A stretch of 64,000 nt of DNA from Anagrus nilaparvatae. Its lineage: Eukaryota; Arthropoda; Insecta; Hymenoptera; Mymaridae. Where the stretch lies: positions 868,001-932,000 of the forward strand of contig JAKSXM010000272.1 of NCBI GenBank assembly GCA_022575985.1, given 5' to 3'. A program made the position numbers and the translations under genes. This document shows, in pieces, positions 56,093-64,000 of the stretch. Every line of letters begins with the position of its first letter. Position 1 is the stretch's first letter. Below the pieces are notes generated by a model. The model did not search any database. It saw only the letters and a program-made list of their open reading frames with translations, and was not told the DNA's origin.

Positions 56093-57200
56093 ATTATGCA
56101 AACAGGATGAATTCATGGCTCATGATTCTTACTCGTTCAAAAATCCAGAATTTGGTAATAAACCATATCGATGAATTCCCAATAAACTTTTATGTTTACA
56201 TAAGTTAGACTCTGTTTAGAAGCTGGTTTTAAATTAAAATACAATTTGGTATTCACAAGTAAAGAAGTAGAAAAAACAGTAATCACTTGAACAGGTTTAT
56301 TAGGAATTCATCGTAATGGCTCTTTCTAAAATCCTGGATGTTTTTATGAGTAAGAACCAGAAGCAATGTATTAAACCTGCTTAAATAAATGAAAACTACT
56401 TGACAAAGTAAATTTAAATTAGAATTTTAAAAAATTTGGACCTAAACTGTATATAAAATCCAGTAATGGCTTTCCAATGCTTTTTGAGAACGCATCAATG
56501 AAACTATACTTGTAAAATACTAATTACATGGATTTTATATTTTTTAGGTCCAAATTTGATTATACATTCTAGTTTGGATTTTATTCATTAAATAATTTTC
56601 AATTATGCAAACAGGATGAATTCATGACTCATGATTCTTACTCGTACAAAAATCCAGAATTTGGTAATAAACCATATCGATGAATTCCCAATAAACTTTT
56701 ATGTTTACATAAGTTAGACTCTGTTTAGAAGCTGGTTTTAAATTAAAATGCAATTTGGTATTCACCAGTAAAGAAGTAGAAAAAACAGTAATCACTTGAA
56801 CAGGTTTATTAGGAATTCATCGTAATGGCTCTTTCTGAAATCCTGGATGTTTTTATGGGTAAGAACCAGAAGCAATGTATTAAACCTGCTTAAATAAATG
56901 AAAACTACTTGACAAAGTAAATTTAAATTAGAATTTAAAAAAATTTGGACCTAAACTGTATATAAAATCCAGTAATGGCTTTCCAATGCTTTTTGAGAAC
57001 GCATCAATGAAACTATACTTGTAAAATACTAATTACATGGATTTTATAATTTTTTAGGTCCAAATTTGATTATACATTCTAGTTTGGATTTTATTTATTA
57101 AATAATTTTCAATTATGCAAACAGGATGAATTCATGACTCATGATTCTTACTCGTATAAACATCCAGAACTTGGTAATAAACCATATCGATGAATCCCAA
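56093..57200. repeat. Tandem duplication, unit about 510 bp (two units and a partial third)
   Basis: ATTATGCAAACAGGATGAAT starts at 56093, 56602 and 57112, and the intervening sequence repeats almost exactly. Each unit holds an internal inverted pair around GAATTCATCG and CCAGAATTTGG / CCTGGATGTTTTTATG. Short open frames are not conserved as proteins. Confidence 0.75.
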
Positions 57201-58380
57201 TAAACTTCTATGTCTACATAAGTTAGACCCTCTTCATAGCAACTGGTATTATGTTTAATTATCACACTAAATTTCCATTTAAGTTTTTTAGGTTTAATAA
57301 TTATTCACTTGTAAGCTGTGATAAAAATCATCAATATTCTTTTATATATATATTTATTAAACTAAAATAATAAAATAATAAAATAATAAAATATGACATT
57401 TTATTTTATTAGTATTAAAACATCTTGCATTGACGAGAGCAGACTTGCAGCAGACGCTATGCAATACTCCGTTTGTGTAGTATAAGTGTTTATGTATTGC
57501 ATACGTGTACATACTCCGTTGTGTTTCTAATATATACTCTTTTTTTGTATTTAAAAAATAAAATTTTATAAAATATAATATTAACAATATTTAATATTTT
57601 ATTATTATTAATATAAATAAAGAATTATAATAAAAAAAATAAACCCGCCTATCTTCGACATAAAAATCGAATTTCAATCAAAAAAATCGAAATTCGACTT
57701 TTGACATCTTCGATATATTCTTGCTTGGAAGATTTGTAAAAATAGAGAGAGAAACCTAAATTTCCTGTATATTAGTGCTTCTAAGTTTAGAACTTAACTT
57801 AGTCGCGCGCCCTATCGGGCGCTGTAATAATAAAATAAAAATTTTTCAACTAATAAGAGGTCCGAGTTCGGGAAAAGTACATTTTCATTTATCATTATAA
57901 AAAATAACGAACATTAAAATCATACTTATACGAATTAAAATTATTAGGGAAACATAATTTTATATCCATAAAGGTTTTATCGAATCCAATTTTTAAAGGT
58001 CATTTTCAATTTAAAAATTGATAATAACAGGGGTTTAAAATACAGGGTAAAAATTTTTTCTAAAAATTGGTAGTTTTCGCAATAAAATTTTTTTAAAGTT
58101 TGTTTTTAGTAGCTATACATATTAAGTAAAAAACTTATTTGATATGCGATAATTTTATTCAGGATCATAGATAGATAGATAGATACTCACGTGAAAAAAA
58201 CCATATGCTACAGTACACTCGCAAGAATATGCTATAGAACCTTCCCGGGTATATGCACAAGAACATTCACGGTGAATATAAAAAGAATATAAAAATAGAA
58301 GGTAGGGGAGCATATATTATAGAATCTTCTGCAGAACGTTAAATAAAAAAGAATCATTTTTTTTCTAAATTCAGTTTACT
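57201..58380. other. AT-rich DNA, no recognisable element
   Basis: Contains simple repeats (AATAAAATAATAAA near 57365; TAGA units near 58160) and a short GCGCCCTATCGGGCGC palindrome (57807-57822). No gene recognised. Confidence 0.45.
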
Positions 58381-58385
58381 CTTAA

Positions 58386-59093
58386 GGGGGCAAGTCCATA
58401 TAGATTTTTTTGGAAATCGATTTTTTGTTTTTTGTTTTTTTGGGTTCGAAAACATCTTAAGAATATGGGAAAAAAATTTTATAATGATATCTTGAATAAT
58501 AAGGAAGTTATAGAAGATTAAGCGAGACACCGCTATAGAAGTTATACGTTACACCGAAACTTTAAACGCGTTTATCTCGAAACAACGTTTTTCGAACTTG
58601 CGGGCACGATAACTCAAAAAATAATTAAGATATCTTCCTAATTTTTTAGCTGCACTTTTAAAATAAAATTATCTTCTGGATTGATGGAATGATTTTTCCA
58701 AAAAATGTCCCAATTTTTTTTTCTTTCAAAAAAACATGTGAAAAAAATTGCAATTTTTGAAAAAAATTAAATAATTTTCACAATTTTCCATTTTCCGAAA
58801 TTTGAATCCATCAATCCAGAAGAAAAATGTTTCCCAAACATAATTAATTTGGTTTCGTGTGTTTCTGAACAATTTGGAGACCGGAATCCTGCCCGCAATC
58901 AAAAGTGAGGCCTAACTTTGAGCACCTGTATTCGGCGCCATTTTTGAAAAAAAAAAAAAAAATAAATAAAATAATGTTTAGTAACTTATAATCTAATAAA
59001 CTGCCAATTTTGAAGAAATTATCTCAATTATTTCTACCCGAAAACCTATTCACAAAAAGACACCTTTTTTTTTCGCTATATGGACTTGCCCCC
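58386..59093. mobile_element. 708-bp MITE with TTAA duplication (GGGGGCAAGTCCATATAG ends)
   Basis: Begins GGGGGCAAGTCCATATAG and ends with the exact complement, with TTAA at 58382-58385 and 59094-59097. The interior includes ACTTTAAACGCGTTTATCTC, shared with the MITE at 38956-39682 although their ends differ. No transposase; piggyBac-type mobilisation is inferred from TTAA. Confidence 0.85.
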
Positions 59094-59439
59094 TTAATAA
59101 AAAGAGTAATTAAAGTTAAATTTACGCAATAATAATAAAAAGTAAATTTTGAAAAATTTTAAACTTTAAATTTATTTAACTTTTGTATTAATCTTTTGTA
59201 TACTTTAAAATTTGTTCTTGGTTTTAAAGTTTTTTAAAAATACATTGTACAATAATTATTTTTATGATTATAAAAAGTATTGGATATCAAGTAATCGGCA
59301 CAAATAAGATGTACAATTAAGTTTATGAAAAAACAACTATATTTTATTTACAGAAAAAATTTAACACAATTTTATGTCTTCATCAATGTTGTTGTAATTA
59401 TTGCACCATATAAATTAATGTTTTTAATGGAATTTTATC

Positions 59440-60345
59440 TTTAGTATATTTTACCACTTAAGTGATGACATAACTTTCAGACTATTATACGCGGATGATC
59501 TACAGATATATGTCCAGGTTCCCACTGACCAGATTGAACAAGGTATTGCATACCTTTCGGAACGAGCCATAAAAGTGGCAACATGGGCTAATGCAAATAA
59601 CTTATCTATAAACATAAAGAAAATACAAGCGATTGTTTTTGGTTCTTCTACCACAGTTAATTCATTTAAGAAATTAAATATTTCCAAAATTGTTATCAAT
59701 GATAGTGGTGCTTGTGTTCCCTTTGTGGATGAGGTTGTCAGTCTTGGTATCACCTTAGACTCTTGTTTGTCTTGGCGTCCACAAGTGACAAAGGTGACCA
59801 AGAAAGTAAATAGCATATTGTATGGTCTTAGGCTCATCAAATCTTGTACCTCTGAAGCACTTCGTAAGCGCCTCATTGAGTCTCTTGTGATTCCCCATTT
59901 GGATTACTGCTCAGCAGTTTATTCTGATATTTCTAATGAACTGAGTGGGCAATTACAGAGACTCACTAATTCAGGTATTAGGTAAATTTTTGGTTTGAGA
60001 CGACAAGAACACATTACATCATACAGGAAGCGTCTTGGTTGGATGCTTAAAGTGACCAGAACTGACTACTTTGCATCCCTTATTATCTATAGAATTGTGC
60101 GTATGAGAGAACCTCCTTTATTATGCACTTTATTTGAACCATACAAATCAGACAAACCTACCAGAGGCCCCCGTAAAGACCTTAAGGTTACCACAGTACC
60201 CACTGACTGGGGTCTATACTCTTTTCAAGTAAAGTATGCGAATCAATGGAATTCGATTCCCCCCTGTATAAGGGATTTACCATCCTATTCTCGTTTTAAA
60301 AAGAGTATCAGACTTTACTTTCATAAATTAGAGAATGAACAATAG
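59440..60345 (+). pseudogene. RT C-terminal region of the truncated LINE
   Basis: Motif C is LYADDLQIYV (about 59485-59515), followed by WANANNLSINIKKIQAIVFG (the motif D region) and VVSLGITLDSCLSWRPQV (the GxxLD block), then the thumb and a C-terminal tail with QWNSIPPCIRDLPSYSRFKK. This tail (W-N-S-x-P...I-R...S...F-K) is typical of jockey/L2-like LINE proteins. One in-frame TAA at 59983-59985 interrupts an otherwise open frame that ends at TAG 60343-60345. A single stop in about 300 codons suggests moderate age. The catalytic N-terminal motifs and any endonuclease lie in the missing part. Confidence 0.8.
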
Positions 60346-60699
60346 TGTTGGTGGCATTTGCAACAATCATCTTGCAATTGACTATGTATTATTGATGTTT
60401 ACTATTTAACTATTTACTTATTTACTATTAACAGTTAACTTTTGAATAGTCATTTTATTGTAAATTTTCTTTTATTTAACTATATTTATGTACAGATTAT
60501 ATTTTATAACCATTCAGTATTATTTCTTTAACTAGTTATTGTAAATTTTCTTTTATTTAATTTTAATTTAAGTACACATATAAATTTTATTCTTATATAT
60601 TGTAAATTATATTAATATCTATTGATTTATGTATTATTTTATTATGTATATAATTGACAATTGAGTGTGTTGAATATATTTTGTAGTTGGCAAATAAAG

Positions 60700-60750
<51 letters not shown>
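59440..60750 (+). mobile_element. 5'-truncated LINE (jockey/L2-like) with (TAA)n tail
   Basis: RT coding sequence from just before motif C to the protein end, then a 3' UTR of about 0.35 kb and an AAT repeat (60702-60750) as tail. Truncation at the 5' end is the usual outcome of incomplete reverse transcription. No target duplication could be fixed. A microsatellite tail in place of poly(A) is known for several L2-group and related clades. Confidence 0.75.
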
Positions 60751-60751
<1 letters not shown>

Positions 60752-61175
60752 TTTTATTTTATTTGATTATCCAAAAACTCAAAATTAAATATAAAATCTT
60801 AGAACTGCAACACTTTGGAAACGAGTTTTAATCGTATTTAAAAAAATAGAATTTTTCAATTTACGTTGATAAAATGTTATAGAAACGTTTCAAACTCGTT
60901 TCCAAAATTAAGATTTTTTAATTCTAAGGTACATTTTTACAATTCTGAATCGATTCCGAAATCGTTTCTGAAACGGCGCAAATTTGTTTAATTCAATAAT
61001 ATTTTTGACCTTTTTACGAGTACACTATCAAATAAATTTCCAATTTCATCACCCCCACATTTATATGTGGATGCCAATAGTCATCCCTTTTTTTATTAAG
61101 TCGTCCGCACCAAAGGATCCAAAGCGGTGATATTAGATAAATTTTTAAACTTATTTAAAAATTTAAATTTTCGCG

Positions 61176-61395
61176 GATTTTAATGTCGGTACAGAAGGTA
61201 CCTAGCGTTTCGATCAACACTAACCCATAGATCTCATAAGTATGGCTGTCTGTGTTAATGTATGTGCCATAGAAGCTGATGTGAATACGTCCTTATTTTT
61301 CTTATATACATTCCAAATGGCGATTTCGGCACTTGTGCGGACGACTCACATTGCTTCAGCCATCTGTTCTGTATATAGGAAATGATGTTATGTAT
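61176..61395. repeat. Interspersed repeat shared with 45000-45290
   Basis: GTACCTAGCGTTTCGATCAA, CACTAACCCATAGATCTCAT and nearby words match the reverse complement of 45140-45225. Function unknown. Confidence 0.5.
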
Positions 61396-61403
61396 ATATA
61401 TAT

Positions 61404-61990
61404 TTTTAGGGGGCCCCGCCCCCTGCACGCTACGCGCGCCAACCCCCGCAGAGTGATTGAAAAAGTGGGTTAGTCATGAGAACAACAAATGTAAAATTTT
61501 AAATACAATTTTAATAATTACTTTCAATTAAAAATATTGATTATATTGTTTTTCTTTTATTTTAAAATTCGTTAATAGGTTTATAATTAATTGATTTGGC
61601 TTAAAAATTAAAAAAAATAAAATCACTTAGACCCATAAGGGCCGGTTTTGTCCAATAGTACCATGTTGTAGTCAGAATGGCCCAAAAGTGTCAGAGTGGC
61701 CCAAAAGTGTCAGATTGGCCCAAAAGTGTCAGAATGGCTCAAAAGTGTCAGAGTGGCCCAAAAGTACCATATTGTGTGGCCCAAAAGTGTCTGATTGGCC
61801 CAAAAGTACCATATTGTGTGGCCCAAAAGTGTCAGAAGGCCCAAAAGTACCATATTGTGTGACCCAAAAGTGTCAGAGTAGCCCAAAAGTGTCAGATTGG
61901 CCCAAAAGTGTCAGAATGGCCCAAAGGTGTCATTCGACAGCGGCGGCAGCGGGGAGAGCGGTTATAACTTTATAATATATAGAGATATAT
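61404..61990 (+). mobile_element. Helentron-like non-autonomous unit A
   Basis: Starts with GGGGGCCCCGCCCCC and GCACGCTACGCGCGCC hairpins, a conserved AT-rich body (GAGTGATTGAAAAAGTGGG), then a minisatellite of GGCCCAAAAGTGTCAGA units (about 61676-61935), and ends GACAGCGGCGGCAGCG...GGTTATAACTTTATAATAT. Short GC hairpins, a minisatellite and AT-rich junctions recall Helitron2/Helentron (HINE) elements; the assignment is inference. Confidence 0.45.
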
Positions 61991-62740
61991 ATATATACTA
62001 GGGGGCTCCGCCCCCTGCGCGCTTCGCGCGCCAACCCCCGTTGAGTGATTGAAAAAGTGGGTTAGTCATGAGAACAAAAAATGTAAAATTTTAAATACAA
62101 TTTTAATAATTACTTTCAATTAAAAATATTGATTATATTGTTTTTCTTTTATTTTAAAATTCGTTAATAGGTTTATAATTAATTGATTTATCGGCTTAAA
62201 AATAAAAAAAAATAAAATCACTTAGACCCACAAGGGCTGGTTTTGCCCAGTAGTATCTTATTGGCCCGAAAGTATCAAATTAGCCCAAAATTGTCAATAA
62301 CTAAGAAAATGGAAATGATGCAGAATGGCCCAAAAGTGTCAGAGTGGCCCAAAAGTATCAGAGTGGCCCAAAAGTGTCAGAGTGGCCCAAAAGTGTCAGA
62401 ATGGCCCAAAAGTGCCATATTGCGTGATCCAAAAGTGTCAGAGTGGCCCAAAAGTGTCAGAATGGCCCAAAAGTGTCAGACTGGCCCAAAAGTATCATAT
62501 TGCGTGGCCCAAAAGTACCATATTGCGCGGCCCGAAATTGTCAGACTGGCCCAAAAGTACCATATTGCGTGGCCCAAAAGTGTCATATTGGCCCAAAAGT
62601 ACCATATTGCGTGGCCCAAAAGTGTCAGACTGGCCCAAAAGTACCATATTGTGTGGCCCAAAAGTGTCAGATGGCCCAAAGGTGTCATTCGACAGCGGCG
62701 GCAGCGGTTATAACTTTATAATATATAGAGATATATTTAT
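61991..62740 (+). mobile_element. Helentron-like non-autonomous unit B, tandem to unit A
   Basis: Repeats unit A head to tail: GGGGGCTCCGCCCCCTGCGC and GCTTCGCGCGCC hairpins, the same AT-rich body, a longer minisatellite (about 62320-62690, with ACCATATTGCGTGGCCCAAA variants) and the same GCGGCGGCAGCGGTTATAAC end. Confidence 0.5.
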
Positions 62741-63110
62741 TAAATGAGTTGAATGTTGTAACACAGAGCGTTATTAGGGCCAAGCTCTATATTAAAGTTA
62801 ATAATTTTTATTACTTGTTTGTAATTCTTAAACAATAATATTTTTAATTGACCTTTTTACGAGTACACTATCAAATAAATTTACAAATTCGTCACCCCCA
62901 CATTTATTATTAATTTTCATCTCTTTTTTTATTAAAGCATACAAAGCGGTGATATTAGATAAATTTTGAAACTTATTTAAAAATTTAAATTTTCGCGGAA
63001 TTTAATGTCGGTACAGAAGGATGAATTTGTAATAAAAATTATTAACTTTTGTTTAATTCAATTCTTTAGAAATGGGTTGGAGACGTTTTCGAAACGTCTT
63101 TGGTTGTTTA

Positions 63111-64000
63111 GTTTTACTTTTTTGGGGAAAATAAAAGCTTTCATGTATTTCATTAGGCCTCCAGCTTTTGCGAATCTTACTAATTTCTAATTTTTATTAT
63201 TGTCAGTTTGTGAGATTGGATAAGAGGTTAGTACAGATATAATAATTAATAATAAATGATACTCTTCAAAAGGATATTTCTATGGAATATGGAATATTCT
63301 GTAAATTAATATTCATTCATGCTATATTTACCTATTTACTTTGGATCAGAAAAACTTTTCTTAGTAAATCATTTATTGATTTTTAAATTTTTATTACATA
63401 ACAAAAAAAATTAATACCAATTTATACGCGTATTTTCAAAAATTGAATTATTGATAATCACACGATAATCCAATATCTATAATATTGTACCAACTATTGA
63501 ATAGTTCATGAGCACTCAAAGAATAAGATGTGTTAGCTGGTTTATATTACATTGAGTACTATATTTTTAACATTATAAAATACTTCATAATATTGTAAAA
63601 TTCATTTTATACTTTATATCATAGTAGTATTTAAATGCCGAAAAGTCAAAAATTTATTAATCCGAATATTTAAATCTACTGATATTAAAAAATATTTAGA
63701 TATAAAAAAATGTTCTTTAACGATATTTGAAATATCTTTATGGTATAAAACACTTAACTCCATAAGTTTATAAAATAGTCAACACAGTGAACTTTTGTTT
63801 GAAAGTTATTTAATTACACGAAATCATCTCATCCTAAATCAATTACTAAATATAATCTTTTTTTAATTTATTGCCAAATTCTCAAAATAAATAAAAATTT
63901 TGTATTATTTTCTTACTTAAAAATAGAATTCAAAATTTTTATTGATCAAAATAATGATTTATTAGTAATTATGTAAGAGAATGGCTATCTAACATGAAAA
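63111..64000. other. AT-rich DNA, no recognisable content
   Basis: No open frame with a recognisable motif, no inverted repeat and no tail in the last 0.9 kb. Confidence 0.5.

Larger units (their letters stand above)
60998..63047. mobile_element. 2.05 kb insertion with 15-bp duplication and terminal direct repeats
   Basis: TTTGTTTAATTCAAT occurs on both sides (60983-60997 and 63048-63062), and the flanks together reconstitute the ACGTTT-rich repeat. A direct repeat of about 190-205 bp lies at each end (60998-61200 and 62836-63020, sharing TTTTTACGAGTACACTATCA, AAAGCGGTGATATTAGATAA and GTCGGTACAGAAGG). The middle contains two tandem Helentron-like units. No coding capacity. Long variable duplications are seen with LINE- or Penelope-type insertion; the class is unresolved. 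Confidence 0.5.
60780..63110 (-). repeat. ACGTTT-rich interspersed repeat, copy 2, split by a 2 kb insertion
   Basis: The minus strand from 63110 to 63063 begins like 22855 (GACAACCAAAGACGTTTC...GTCTCCAACC) and resumes at 60997 down to about 60780 (CGTTTCAGAAACGATTTC, GGAAACGAGTTTGAAACG). The break is occupied by the 60998-63047 insertion. Confidence 0.6.

Noticed and set aside
61671..62690. Possible CRISPR-like spaced repeat
   Set aside because: Repeats are contiguous, with no unique spacers, in eukaryotic DNA; a minisatellite.
61677..62747. Several overlapping open frames with repeated PKVSEWPKSV / QKCQSGPK-type words
   Set aside because: They are translations of the GGCCCAAAAGTGTCAGA minisatellite in different frames; length follows the absence of stops in the repeat.

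Overview
This is a window of AT-rich animal DNA, most probably from an arthropod and likely an insect. It carries Penelope-like, Pao/BEL-like, Ty3/gypsy, R1-clade LINE, jockey/L2-like LINE and Helitron-type sequences, TTAA-flanked and TA-flanked MITEs, poly(A)-tailed insertions and a short TTAGG run. I found no host protein gene, rRNA gene or intact tRNA gene. Nearly everything that can be recognised is a transposable element, a fragment of one, or a large palindromic (foldback) repeat.

Layout. 1-1936: decayed Penelope-like element (RT plus GIY-YIG nuclease), cut by the window edge. About 2431-18988: a very large foldback structure centred near 14530. Its arms are interrupted by other insertions: a 2.4 kb palindrome (2870-5260), a collapsed BEL-like element (6499-9074) that holds a palindrome with a 9-bp target duplication (7188-8250), a 398-bp TA-flanked MITE, a 3.2 kb TA-flanked element with its own inner palindrome, and a 1.56 kb insertion with a 5-bp duplication. 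18989-24660: AT-rich DNA with a foldback (19762-20632) and a TTAA-flanked palindromic MITE (23212-23765).

24663-43553: two direct repeats of about 1.05 kb flank a broken Ty3/gypsy gag-pol (33519-42143), so they are read as its LTRs. Into this span a complete R1-clade LINE (26873-32953) has inserted. It has two intact reading frames, a poly(A) tail and a perfect 15-bp target duplication, and is the only element here that looks capable of activity. The gypsy protease and RT regions are each split by a palindromic insertion.

43930-48920: a roughly 130-bp satellite array, a Helitron replication-protein fragment, a 5'-complete but 3'-truncated relative of the R1-clade LINE in reverse orientation, and a BEL LTR-leader-LTR remnant. 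49040-59093: three more foldbacks (one splitting a tRNA-like SINE), a 510-bp tandem duplication and another TTAA MITE. 59440-60750: a 5'-truncated LINE with a (TAA)n tail. 60780-63110: a repeat split by a 2 kb insertion that has a 15-bp duplication, terminal direct repeats and two tandem Helentron-like units with GGCCCAAAAGTGTCAGA minisatellites. The remainder is AT-rich sequence without recognisable content.

The elements do not form one pathway. The coherent picture is layered insertion: order can be read from which element interrupts which, and the R1-clade LINE is among the youngest. All coordinates and identities were read by eye, without alignment software.
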